The notes: generated from the letters alone by a model not told the origin. A stretch of 22,776 nt of DNA from Rhodospirillales bacterium (GCA_003252195.1 QKFK01000121.1:1-22776); one strand, 5' to 3'. Shown: positions 9,007 through 16,979, numbered from the stretch's first letter. Numbers and translations: made by a program.

Positions 9007-9837
9007 TTATGACGCACGATTTAGAACTAGCTTATCAAGACCAATACCACTTACCAAGCGCCTTATTTCTTGCCTTGCAGAAACATGTGACATTGACATA
9101 GGTATTTTAACTTCAGAATCTTCATCCAAATCAAGAACGGTTAAGCCTTGCAAATAAAGCTCTTTATAAATTACCCTCTCTCCAACACCTTTAAGCATAA
9201 AAAAACCAACTTTTTTAGAAAGCTCGTCTAAAATCTTTTCTGTGTTACCTTTATTGCGGGTCTTTAAGTGAGCCAAACGATTACGCAAAACTATCCAACG
9301 CATTTGGGGTTTGCCTTTAGTTGCTCTTTTTTTACGAATATCCCAAACCAACTCTGCATAATGGCTGGGAGCTTCTACCTTTAGCGTATCTGGGTTTATC
9401 TGCGCAAGCACATCTAAATCAACCAAGCTATCATTAATTGGGGTCACCAAAGTATCAGCATATTCATGCCCAGCTAAAAACAAGTGATTATAACTACCTG
9501 GAGTATCAATAACAATCACATCATACTCTCTTGATAGCTCTTCTATCTTTGCTTCAAGCTGTTCAATATCTTGCCTACATTCTTCTGCCGAAGTTAGGTT
9601 TGCTGGCATTGCACAAATATGCTCTGGAAGTGGTAAAAACACATCGTGCTTTTCAATATAACGAGCTCTGTTTTGAATAAATTTACTAAGAGATCCTTGG
9701 CGACCGTCTAAATCAATAGAAGCAACCTTAAAGCCATCTTTTAACAAATTAACTATTAAATGCATAGAAATGGTAGATTTACCCGTACCACCTTTTTCGT
9801 TTCCAACAACGATAATATGCGCTTTATTTGCTAACAT
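9007..9837 (-). CDS. mipZ: MipZ division-plane positioning ATPase (ParA/MinD family)
   Basis: This 276-residue P-loop ATPase has the deviant Walker A motif GNEKGGTGKST (12-22), IDLDGRQGSL (41-50) at switch I and VIVIDTPGSYNHL at Walker B/switch II. What separates it from chromosomal ParA is the C-terminal half, with VLRNRLAHLKTRN and ERVIYKELYLQGLTVLDL followed by SARQEIRRLV. These match the pattern I recall from Caulobacter MipZ, which forms polar gradients with ParB and blocks FtsZ assembly away from mid-cell. The loop reads DLDGRQ where Caulobacter has DLDLRQ. GAGGG lies just before the ATG. The gene starts 21 bases after the carboxypeptidase gene, so a common transcript is likely. No parB or ftsZ is in the window. 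Confidence 0.9.
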   Translation of the reverse strand: MLANKAHIIVVGNEKGGTGKSTISMHLIVNLLKDGFKVASIDLDGRQGSLSKFIQNRARYIEKHDVFLPLPEHICAMPANLTSAEECRQDIEQLEAKIEELSREYDVIVIDTPGSYNHLFLAGHEYADTLVTPINDSLVDLDVLAQINPDTLKVEAPSHYAELVWDIRKKRATKGKPQMRWIVLRNRLAHLKTRNKGNTEKILDELSKKVGFFMLKGVGERVIYKELYLQGLTVLDLDEDSEVKIPMSMSHVSARQEIRRLVSGIGLDKLVLNRAS

Positions 9838-9858
9838 TTGCCCTCGCTTATAACAAGC

Positions 9859-11069
9859 TTATCTTTCTGCCAACAGAGAATTTCTAGAAACTTTTTGAGG
9901 CTCTATAACCAAACAAGTTGTATCTTTTTCATCTAAAATAGAGCAAGCTTGGCGGGCAGTATCTTCATCCATTCCCATTATTCTAGAGCGATAAACCACC
10001 GCATTAGCTACTTGATATGGCATTACTTGAATATCTTTATTACCAATTTCTTTAACTAAATCATCTTTAATATCTTGAGCTCTGTTTCTAGCCCTTGAAT
10101 AGTTAGAAAAGGCTCCAACTTGAATAGACCAATTGCCAATATGATTTTCTTTTGCATCAGCAACCTTGCGGGCTTCTTCTGCTTTAAACTCGCCTAACAT
10201 TGTTATACTAACAGGCTTTTCCTCTGGCATTGGAACATTATCAACGCTCAACGCAAGCTTTCTAAAACCATTATCAAGCAAACCAGCCATAGTTCTATCA
10301 CGGTCTTTAGCGCTATTTTTACCCATAACAACACCAATTAACCTTCTGCCGTTTCTTTTAGCCGATGTAACAATATTAAAACCAGATGCATTGATAAATC
10401 CTGTTTTCATTCCATCTGCACCATCATACCATGCAAGCATACGGTTATGATTGTAGAAAGTCTGCCCTTTATATGTAAACTTTCTGGTAGAGAACAACTT
10501 ATAATATTGAGGAAAATGGTGCCAAACAGCCATACCTAGCATAGCCATGTCACGAGCTGTAGTTTTTTGATTTTTATCTGGAAGACCAGAAGCATTAGTA
10601 AATGTAGTGTGAACCATTCCAAGCTCATGCGCTACTTTAGTCATCATCTTTGCAAATTCTTTTTCATTTCCACCCAAGGCCTCGGCTAAAACTGTAGCGG
10701 CATCATTGGCTGATTTGGTAATCACGCCATAAATAGCGTCTTCAACCCTAATAGTATCCCCTGCTCTAAGCCCTAATCTAGATGGTTTTTTATTTTGTGC
10801 GCTGCGAGATATTGGCAACTCTTTATCCATATTAACCCAGCCTTTTTCTAAGCTAAGGCTTCAAATGTCATATATAATGTCATTAACTTGGTAAGAGAAG
10901 CAGGATAGTTATAACCATCTGCGTTTTTAGATGACAACACAAGTCCGCTCTCAGCATCTACAATAATAGAAGATGAAGGAGGAACAGCCATAGCAATGTT
11001 AGTTATGAAGCACATAACTAATGCCAAAGCAGCAATTCTAGACTTTTTGTTAATCAGACCAAAAATCAT
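9859..11069 (-). pseudogene. dacF: Serine-type D-Ala-D-Ala carboxypeptidase with SPOR domain, split by a 5-bp duplication
   Basis: Two adjacent frames together encode one peptidase-S11 protein (PBP5/DacF type). The 5' frame (10848-11069, 73 residues) has a signal peptide ending AMA and the catalytic SLTK tetrad (Ser58, Lys61). The 3' frame (9859-10830, 323 residues from its first ATG) has the SAN motif (40-42), the KTG motif (142-144) and a C-terminal SPOR domain (about 230-320) that would bind denuded septal glycan. The break is a tandem CTTAG-CTTAG at 10848-10857, and the second copy creates the TAG stop. Removing one copy gives a continuous 401-residue frame reading FEALEKGWVNMD, as expected for the family. 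As written, the second fragment has no secretion signal and no catalytic serine, so no active enzyme is expected. A sequencing error or a strain-specific mutation is possible. It leads the probable operon with mipZ and the J-protein gene. Confidence 0.88.
10848..10857 (-). repeat. Two-copy CTTAG tandem repeat causing the dacF frameshift
   Basis: On the coding strand the sequence reads GAAGC-CTTAG-CTTAG-AAAAAGGC. Deleting one 5-base copy restores GAA GCC TTA GAA AAA GGC and joins the two halves of the carboxypeptidase in frame. The downstream copy supplies the premature TAG. Confidence 0.9.
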
Positions 11070-11251
11070 ATTATCTCTTTAATATCTGGGCAAAAACTAG
11101 CGAATCACTCGCTCAATCTCTTATCCCAATAATAAACGAACAATGGATAATAAAAAGTTACTTTCAATTTGTCTAGAGCTGATTTTCTTTTTTTAAACCT
11201 CAGACATAGCCTTATTTTTAGTCTTTTTATAATAAGTTTTAAGCCAAAAGA

Positions 11252-11280
11252 TTGCTAACCCATTAAAAAGCACCTATATT
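11252..11280 (+). promoter_or_regulatory. Predicted sigma70 promoter for clpS-clpA
   Basis: TTGCTA (11252-11257) and TATATT (11275-11280) are separated by 17 bases and lie about 80 bases before clpS. The -10 region overlaps a short inverted repeat, CCTAT (11273-11277) with ATAGG (11284-11288), which could be an operator. The rest of the 292-base gap between the divergent dacF and clpS genes (11070-11361) is AT-rich, and I see no gene in it. Confidence 0.5.
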
Positions 11281-11361
11281 TAGATAGGGGTAGTTATATA
11301 CACACTATCACTTTTTATAGGCTTTAATTTTTCAATTTAATACACAAATGATGTAAAGAAC

Positions 11362-11688
11362 ATGAGTAAAGATAACGATTATACCGAAGAAAACACAAAA
11401 TCAGGCGTAAAAACAAAGCAAAGAACAAAAACTCAGCGCCCGCCGATGTATAAAGTTTTAATGCTAAACGATGATTTTACCCCAATGGATTTTGTAGTGC
11501 AGGTCTTAATGCAGTTCTTTGGCAAATCACGGCAGGAAGCAACTCAAATAATGCTAGATGTTCATAATTTAGGAGTTGGGACTTGTGGTATCTACACTTA
11601 TGAGGTAGCTGAAACTAAAGCATCGCAGGTTATGGATACAGCTAGAAGAAGCCAGCACCCCCTGCAGTGCAGAATAGAAAAGGAATAA
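11362..11688 (+). CDS. clpS: ClpS N-degron adaptor for ClpAP
   Basis: This 108-residue protein has a disordered charged N-terminal extension (about 1-27) followed by the ClpS core. The core shows the NDDFTPMDFVVQVL segment that forms the N-degron pocket and the DVHNLGVG histidine loop, and ends in the usual QCRIEKE strand. ClpS delivers proteins with destabilising N-terminal residues to ClpA and blocks ClpA's own degradation and SsrA substrates. The flexible N-terminal tail is the part that the ClpA pore engages in the family. The TAA stop is 4 bases before the clpA ATG, a standard clpS-clpA operon. Confidence 0.95.
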   Translation: MSKDNDYTEENTKSGVKTKQRTKTQRPPMYKVLMLNDDFTPMDFVVQVLMQFFGKSRQEATQIMLDVHNLGVGTCGIYTYEVAETKASQVMDTARRSQHPLQCRIEKE

Positions 11689-11692
11689 GGCT

Positions 11693-13987
11693 ATGATATC
11701 AAAAAAACTAGAAAGTTCTTTACATTACGCCTTAACATTAGCGCAAGAAGAACATCATGAATATGCCACTTTAGAGCATTTATTGCTTGCATTGACAGAT
11801 AATGATGAAGCCGCAGAAGTGCTTAGCGCTTGTGGAGCAGATGTTGCTCTAATGCAAAGTGAGTTAATAGAATTTATTGAAACATCTTTGTCTTCTATCA
11901 CCAAGGAAGGTCCTACTGAGCCAATCCCAACTGCTGGATTTCAAAGAGTTATTCAAAGAGCCGCAATTCAAGTACAATCATCTGGCAAAGAAGATGTAAC
12001 TGGTGCACATGTGCTAATTGCAATGTATTCAGAAAAAGAATCTTTTGCGGTATATACATTGCTTGCCCACAATGTTACCAAACTTGATGTAACAACATAT
12101 GTTTCTCATGGCGGAGCTAAAAGCCCTAACAAAGAAAAGGTTGTTCGCATTAGTGGCGCAAAAACCGATGAAAGCTCACGCAACCAGAACAAAACAGCTA
12201 TCGAAGAATTTTGTATCGACTTAGTTAAAAAAGCTAAGAATGGTAAAATTGACCCTTTAATCGGCAGAGGTAAAGAGGTTGAAAGAGCAATCCAAGTATT
12301 ATGTCGCAGAACTAAAAACAATCCTTTGTTAGTTGGCGAACCTGGGGTTGGTAAAACAGCCATTGCCGAAGGATTAGCCCGTAAAATATATTTAGGTGAT
12401 GTGCCTGAAGTATTGCAAAATGCCAAAGTTTATTCTTTAGATATGGCTTCTGTTTTAGCTGGAACCAGATATAGAGGTGACTTTGAAGAACGAATTAAAG
12501 CAATCGTTACTGAGTTTGAAGCTTTAGATAATGCAATATTATTTATCGATGAAATCCACACCGTAATTGGTGCTGGTTCTACAACTGGTGGCTCAATGGA
12601 CGCCGCTAATTTGTTAAAACCATCATTATCATCTGGAACAATTCGTTGCATGGGTTCTTGTACTTATAAAGAATTCCGCAATCACTTTGAAAAAGACAGG
12701 GCGTTATTGCGTCGTTTCCAAAAAATTGATGTATATGAGCCAACAGTAGAAGAAACTATTGATATTCTAAAAGGGTTGAAATCTTATTATGAAGATTTTC
12801 ACAAAGTTAAATACTCTAATGAAGCAATTGAAGCTGCGGTTCAGTTATCTAACAAATACATTCACGACCGTAAGCTTCCAGATAAGGCTATTGACGTTAT
12901 TGACGAAGTGGGCGCTTATAATAGAATCAACAAAAAACAGCAAAAAAAGATTTCTATTGATGACATAGAAACCACTGTTGCCAAAATAGCCCGCATCCCT
13001 CAAAAGAACGTCTCTTCAGATGATAAAAAAGCTTTATTCTCTCTTGATAAAGACCTTAAAGCAAAGGTATTTGGTCAAGATAGCGCCTTAGATGCATTAG
13101 CAACTTCGATAAAATTATCAAGAGCTGGCTTGAGAGAACCTCAAAAGCCTGTGGGATGCTACCTATTCTCTGGACCAACGGGCGTAGGTAAAACCGAAGC
13201 TGCGTTACAATTATCTCGCACTTTAGGAATTGAACTAAAGCGTTTTGATATGTCTGAATATATGGAAAAACATTCTGTAGCTAGACTTATCGGCACACCT
13301 CCAGGATATGTTGGGTTTGAACAAGGCGGATTGTTAACCGATGCTGTTGATAAAAACCCTCACTGTGTATTATTGCTTGATGAGATTGAAAAAGCTCATC
13401 CAGATTTATTCAATATCTTATTACAAGTTATGGACCATGGTAGGTTAACCGACAACAATGGTAAAGAAGTTGATTTCACCAATGTTATTTTAATTATGAC
13501 CACAAATGCTGGAGCTGCAGATTTAGCTAAGCCTCCAATGGGTTTTGGCAGAATTGAAAGAAGTGGTGAAGATACAGAAGCCATTGAAAAAATGTTTTCA
13601 CCAGAATTTAGAAACCGCTTAGATGCTGTGATTCCATTTAAGAATCTACCTCCTGAAGTGGTTGGCATGGTCGTAAACAAGTTTGTTAACGAGCTTAAAT
13701 CAATGCTATCAGATAGAAACGTAACTATTACTATAAATGAAGCTGCTCGCAAATGGCTTGCTGATAAGGGGTATGACCCTCAAAATGGCGCAAGACCATT
13801 GGCAAGAGTTATACAAGAGAACATTAAAAAGCCTCTTGCCGAAGAGTTGTTATTTGGCAACTTAACAAACGGCGGTAGCGTTTATATAACAGAAGCAAAA
13901 GACAGCTTAAAAATTACGTGTAAAAAACAAAGCAAAAAACCAAAAACTTCAAAGCAAAAGAAAGACCAAGAAGGAGTAGATGCATAG
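11693..13987 (+). CDS. clpA: ClpA, AAA+ unfoldase subunit of ClpAP protease
   Basis: This 764-residue protein has the class I Clp/HSP100 layout without the ClpB-type middle domain. It contains an N-terminal Clp-N repeat domain (about 1-145), D1 with Walker A GEPGVGKT (215-222), Walker B LFIDEIH and FEKDRALLRRFQKID, and D2 with Walker A GPTGVGKT (494-501), LLLDEIEKAH and SPEFRNRLD. It unfolds substrates handed over by ClpS and feeds them to ClpP, which is not in this window. The ClpP-docking loop, IGL in E. coli ClpA, appears here as MGF (616-618, context PPMGFGR). The last about 25 residues form a lysine-rich tail. AGGAATAAGG directly precedes the ATG, giving tight coupling to clpS. A strong terminator follows. 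Confidence 0.96.
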   Translation: MISKKLESSLHYALTLAQEEHHEYATLEHLLLALTDNDEAAEVLSACGADVALMQSELIEFIETSLSSITKEGPTEPIPTAGFQRVIQRAAIQVQSSGKEDVTGAHVLIAMYSEKESFAVYTLLAHNVTKLDVTTYVSHGGAKSPNKEKVVRISGAKTDESSRNQNKTAIEEFCIDLVKKAKNGKIDPLIGRGKEVERAIQVLCRRTKNNPLLVGEPGVGKTAIAEGLARKIYLGDVPEVLQNAKVYSLDMASVLAGTRYRGDFEERIKAIVTEFEALDNAILFIDEIHTVIGAGSTTGGSMDAANLLKPSLSSGTIRCMGSCTYKEFRNHFEKDRALLRRFQKIDVYEPTVEETIDILKGLKSYYEDFHKVKYSNEAIEAAVQLSNKYIHDRKLPDKAIDVIDEVGAYNRINKKQQKKISIDDIETTVAKIARIPQKNVSSDDKKALFSLDKDLKAKVFGQDSALDALATSIKLSRAGLREPQKPVGCYLFSGPTGVGKTEAALQLSRTLGIELKRFDMSEYMEKHSVARLIGTPPGYVGFEQGGLLTDAVDKNPHCVLLLDEIEKAHPDLFNILLQVMDHGRLTDNNGKEVDFTNVILIMTTNAGAADLAKPPMGFGRIERSGEDTEAIEKMFSPEFRNRLDAVIPFKNLPPEVVGMVVNKFVNELKSMLSDRNVTITINEAARKWLADKGYDPQNGARPLARVIQENIKKPLAEELLFGNLTNGGSVYITEAKDSLKITCKKQSKKPKTSKQKKDQEGVDA

Positions 13988-14030
13988 AAGCAATTGTCTT
14001 TGTGATTAATTAATGTGTAATTATCCAATA

Positions 14031-14056
14031 AAAAGGGAGCTAATTAGCTCCCTTTT
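14031..14056. terminator. Perfect 26-bp palindromic bidirectional terminator
   Basis: AAAAGGGAGCT and AGCTCCCTTTT flank a central AATT, and the 26 bases are fully self-complementary. The U-rich ends on both strands allow termination of clpA (+) and of the TerB-like gene (-), whose stop is only 3 bases away. Confidence 0.9.
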
Positions 14057-14058
14057 AC

Positions 14059-14532
14059 TTATTCATCTTCATCTTCATCTTGATCTTCAAAATCTAAATA
14101 ATCGTCATCTTCTCTTTCGATAAGATCTATACCTTCTAACTGCCACTCTAATCCAGCAACAGACCAATCAATCATATCGTTAATGCGTTCTTCTGAAACG
14201 CCAAGGCTCTCGCCAATATCAAAAACGATTTCCATTTCATTTTCAGAAAAATCACCATCAGAAAAACCTAAAGAAATCATCTCTCTTACTAAATATCTTC
14301 TAGCTTTCTCATTCTTAATTTTCATAGCAGCTTTTTTAACTTCTTCAACAGAAGCGGGCGCGACAACATCTTCTAAAGATATTGAATTAATAGCATAAAC
14401 ATCCATTGCTAGCTTTATAAAGGCTTTTTCTTCCTCTTTAGCTCCATCAGCACACATAACATATACAAGAGCTTTAATAAAAGCTTCTTTTTGTTCGTCA
14501 CTTAAATCATAAATATATTGCATCTTATCCAT
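14059..14532 (-). CDS. TerB-like helical protein with acidic tail
   Basis: This 157-residue, probably cytoplasmic protein resembles the TerB/DjlA-N helical fold. An early helix pair around YVMCADGAKEEEKAFIKLA and a second DGDFSENEMEIVFDIGESLG show the pseudo-repeated acidic D-G-x-x-x-x-E-E pattern of that family. TerB domains are linked to tellurite resistance and membrane-stress modules and can bind metal; the specific role here is unknown. The last about 28 residues are extremely acidic (DDDYLDFEDQDEDEDE). The first of two nearby ATGs is preferred because AAGGAT lies upstream at workable spacing. It is the last gene of the leftward phosphorelay group, 74 bases after the nearest Hpt gene, and ends at the shared terminator. 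Confidence 0.6.
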   Translation of the reverse strand: MDKMQYIYDLSDEQKEAFIKALVYVMCADGAKEEEKAFIKLAMDVYAINSISLEDVVAPASVEEVKKAAMKIKNEKARRYLVREMISLGFSDGDFSENEMEIVFDIGESLGVSEERINDMIDWSVAGLEWQLEGIDLIEREDDDYLDFEDQDEDEDE

Positions 14533-14606
14533 CTTTTTTATCCTTAACTTGCAATATTATAGAAGATTAGGCCTGTTTTAACAACCAAAAGCGAAAACAA
14601 ACCCTT

Positions 14607-15104
14607 TTATGAAAGCTTTTTACTCACAACCGCATTCAAGCCTTGGAGTATTCTTTTGCCAACTTCCCCGCCATCGCCTTTCATACCATTGGTGATAACT
14701 AGTCTAATAGAGTTAACATGAACCTCAAGAACTTCGATATCTGCCTGTTTATATTCTTTTTTCTTTTCTATAAAACGGCACAAACTATCGCCAATGATTG
14801 TAATAAGGTTATAATCAAAGCTACCGCCTTGTCCCTTCATATCATGAGCAACCTCAAAAACCTCACCAAAAGCTGATTTAAGCTCAGAATCACCCTTAGC
14901 TTTTTTAGCCTTATCAAAAGCAGCTTGAAGTTTTTTCATATCTTCTTGAACCCAGTCAACATAATCGTTGCTCATGGCTTTAATAGCTTTCTCTGCTCTT
15001 TGTAGCAAAGCAAGATTAACTTCTTCATCAATCTCTTTTACTTTATCTCTTAAGTTTATCGGGGAAGGAATAATTTCAACTTCTGAACTGTCATTATCTG
15101 TCAT
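14607..15104 (-). CDS. Hpt-domain phosphotransfer protein, copy 1
   Basis: This 165-residue helical protein carries the Hpt signature AHDMKGQGGSF, with the phosphorylatable His87 followed by the Lys and Gly of the HxxKG core. It then has YNLITIIGDSLCRFIEKK, which would form the next helix of the four-helix bundle. An Hpt protein relays phosphate between a kinase receiver and a response regulator and has no ATPase site of its own. About 86 residues precede the histidine, including a charged coiled-coil-like stretch. It is a paralogue of the next gene upstream; the ten residues HDMKGQGGSF are identical in both. It lies in the group REC-Hpt-Hpt-TerB, with a 56-base gap to its paralogue. Confidence 0.8.
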   Translation of the reverse strand: MTDNDSSEVEIIPSPINLRDKVKEIDEEVNLALLQRAEKAIKAMSNDYVDWVQEDMKKLQAAFDKAKKAKGDSELKSAFGEVFEVAHDMKGQGGSFDYNLITIIGDSLCRFIEKKKEYKQADIEVLEVHVNSIRLVITNGMKGDGGEVGKRILQGLNAVVSKKLS

Positions 15105-15160
15105 TTAAGTAAAACCTCTTAAATTCTTATATTTCTTGTGTTACGCTATATTATAGAGGC

Positions 15161-15631
15161 TCACATCGCAACAGCTTTTTTTATCTGTTGCAATATTTCT
15201 TGCCCTTTTAGCCCACCATCTCCTGTTAAACTCTCTTTTAAGATAAGATCCATTGCATTTACATGCAAGCGTGCGATTTTGAAACTATTTTCATCTATTC
15301 GCTCAAGCTTTTTAACATATTCACACAAGCTTCCACCGATAATAGTAATAAGAGAATAGCCAAAGCTACCGCCTTGCCCCTTCATATCATGCGAAATAGT
15401 AAATAAACGTTTTAAAATTTCTGGATTTTGCCCTGCATCTTTAAGCCCTTCATCAAGCAGGCTTCTTAAATTAGTAATATCGTTATTTGCCCACTGCAAA
15501 TATTGAGGTAACATTTTACTAATTTTACTTTCTGCAGATTGAAGCTTCTCTATATCCACATCGCTATCCAGCTTCTTAACTTTATTTAAGAAGCTATATT
15601 CAGGCATAAATATTTCTACATCACTGCTCAT
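15161..15631 (-). CDS. Hpt-domain phosphotransfer protein, copy 2
   Basis: This 156-residue paralogue of the adjacent Hpt protein has HDMKGQGGSF with phosphoacceptor His81, followed by GYSLITIIGGSLCEYVKKLE. The two copies share the layout of an N-terminal charged segment, a helical spacer (LQWANNDITNLRSLL here, VDWVQEDMKKLQAAF in the other), the Hpt core and a C-terminal LxVNxxxLxxxxxxxGDGG element. They probably arose by tandem duplication and have since diverged outside the core. It starts 32 bases after the response regulator gene, so co-transcription is likely. The most direct partner is that REC protein. No histidine kinase is encoded nearby. Confidence 0.8.
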   Translation of the reverse strand: MSSDVEIFMPEYSFLNKVKKLDSDVDIEKLQSAESKISKMLPQYLQWANNDITNLRSLLDEGLKDAGQNPEILKRLFTISHDMKGQGGSFGYSLITIIGGSLCEYVKKLERIDENSFKIARLHVNAMDLILKESLTGDGGLKGQEILQQIKKAVAM

Positions 15632-15663
15632 ATTTATTTTTATTCCCCCAGACAGATCCCCAA

Positions 15664-16227
15664 CTAACTAAGAAGAGCATTAACCTCATCTTGGCTCAAA
15701 CCTACACTTGCTTCTTCAGCTTTTTTCTCTTTTTCTGCCAATTTAGTTTTACGTCTTTCTGCTCCATTAAATGGAACTTGTTTACGGCGCCTATCTGGAC
15801 CGAAATAATCTCTAGATTTAACAAACGGCCTTGGATTTTCAATAATTGAGCGAATTCGAGAATAAATACCTTTAGCCGAAATTGGTTTGGCTAAAAATTC
15901 ATTAACACCAGCATCACGAGCCTCGATAACTCGGTGCATCTCAGTATGTCCTGTTAGCATAATTATTGGAACGTATGGGTTAGCACTATCTTTACCTGTA
16001 CGCACTAGCTTTACAAAGTCAATCCCATCAAGAGGAGACATATTCCAGTCACAAATAACAATATCAGCAGGAAAAACTTTTAGCTCTTTAAGAGCATCAG
16101 CGCCATCACCAGCTTCATGTATGTTCTTAATACCTAAGGTCGAAAGAATAGTTTTAACCAAAGCACGCATATGCTTGTTATCATCAACAATCAAAAAATT
16201 TAGTTCTTCTAAACTATAGCCCGCCAT
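15664..16227 (-). CDS. CheY-like response regulator with C-terminal FliM/CheZ-like peptide
   Basis: This 187-residue protein has an N-terminal receiver domain (about 8-130) with all phosphorylation residues: acidic pair Asp15-Asp16, phosphoacceptor Asp60 (VICDWNM), Thr92 (MLTGHTE) and Lys114 (AKPIS). No DNA-binding domain follows. Residues 133-160 contain FVKSRDYFGPDRRRKQ and GAERR, a basic tail I associate with alphaproteobacterial single-domain regulators. A charged linker leads to the final residues LSQDEVNALLS (177-187), which resemble the CheY-binding N-terminus of FliM (LSQxEIDALL) and the CheZ C-terminal peptide. It probably exchanges phosphate with the two Hpt proteins encoded next. 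AGGATA precedes the ATG. Output target unknown. Confidence 0.85.
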   Translation of the reverse strand: MAGYSLEELNFLIVDDNKHMRALVKTILSTLGIKNIHEAGDGADALKELKVFPADIVICDWNMSPLDGIDFVKLVRTGKDSANPYVPIIMLTGHTEMHRVIEARDAGVNEFLAKPISAKGIYSRIRSIIENPRPFVKSRDYFGPDRRRKQVPFNGAERRKTKLAEKEKKAEEASVGLSQDEVNALLS

Positions 16228-16338
16228 ATTCTATATCCTATCAACCACAGCCCTTACTCACTATATTTATTTATCACATAATCATTGCCTATCTAATATA
16301 ATAGGAATTAACGATATAATAAATAGTTAACAAAAATG

Positions 16339-16911
16339 CTATTGTTGTTGCTCATACCCTGAAGCAAACATATCTAATAACATTTGTTTATTTTTCTCAA
16401 AAAGCAATTTTTCATCAATCTTAATAGATGAAAAATACTGCTCTTGTAACTCTGTTATTCTATCCGCAGTAAGAGTTTGGTTTCCCATTTGCAAAATTAA
16501 TTTTTCTGCTTTTAGCGCTTTATCATAGGTTTCCAAAGAATGGATAATTTTTTTTGCTCTATTTTCAATATAGAAAAATCTATCAACCTGCATACCATTT
16601 TCTGAAAGCCATCTAACAAGCCCAGTACTATAATCAGCTCCTGCATCTTCTGAAAAGGCATTATCAACCCTTACAATTGGATCATCATTTTCATAAGCCC
16701 ATTTCATAAAACGAGGCCACACTTCCATAAACTTAGTAAGCTCTGCCTCATCAACATTTTCTTTAAACTTAAGTTCAGCAGGAACAGCATTATCTGGAGC
16801 AACAATTGGAGCAGGAGCATCTTGGTTAGTGCCCTCTAATGCAGATGCATCACTTATAAAAAAACCACCAAAAGCGATAAAAAGTACAAAAACTATCTTT
16901 ATTATTTTCAT
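16339..16911 (-). CDS. Secreted protein of unknown function
   Basis: I do not recognise this 190-residue protein. It has a clear Sec signal peptide (hydrophobic about 5-20, likely cleavage after SDASA), then a short Pro/Ala-rich linker (about 27-47). A mostly alpha-helical acidic domain follows, containing the segment FMEVWPRFMKWAYEND (about 61-76), and the protein ends in a Gln-rich tail. No enzyme motif or cysteine pair is visible, so it is likely a periplasmic helical protein. AGGAAA immediately precedes the ATG, and a sigma70-like promoter lies upstream. The response regulator gene starts 111 bases downstream on the same strand, so a shared transcript is possible but not shown. Confidence 0.6.
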   Translation of the reverse strand: MKIIKIVFVLFIAFGGFFISDASALEGTNQDAPAPIVAPDNAVPAELKFKENVDEAELTKFMEVWPRFMKWAYENDDPIVRVDNAFSEDAGADYSTGLVRWLSENGMQVDRFFYIENRAKKIIHSLETYDKALKAEKLILQMGNQTLTADRITELQEQYFSSIKIDEKLLFEKNKQMLLDMFASGYEQQQ

Positions 16912-16950
16912 TTTCCTGCCATTATAGTTATGGTTAATTCTTGTATGAAT

Positions 16951-16979
16951 AGAATATATGTTTAATTATGTTTTTTCAA
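16951..16979 (-). promoter_or_regulatory. Predicted sigma70 promoter for the secreted-protein gene
   Basis: On the minus strand, TTGAAA (16974-16979) and TATTCT (16951-16956) are 17 bases apart, about 40 bases before the ATG at 16911. The region is shared with the divergent nadK gene, for which I see no convincing promoter. Confidence 0.4.

Noticed and set aside
9859..10830. Independent second protein starting at the ATG at 10830
   Set aside because: It would lack the signal peptide and the catalytic SxxK serine, and the bases before the ATG encode conserved family residues, so it is a fragment.
10828..10870. Programmed ribosomal frameshift in the carboxypeptidase gene
   Set aside because: The A-rich run lies after the TAG stop, and no slippery heptamer precedes it; the exact CTTAG duplication explains the break more simply.
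11099..11113. Inverted repeat AGCGA-N5-TCGCT upstream of dacF
   Set aside because: The 5-base arms in AT-rich intergenic DNA are too short to support an operator call without other evidence.
16228..16338. CtrA-type TTAA-N7-TTAA box upstream of the response regulator
   Set aside because: Only one TTAA half is present; the second half reads TATA, so the site does not match.
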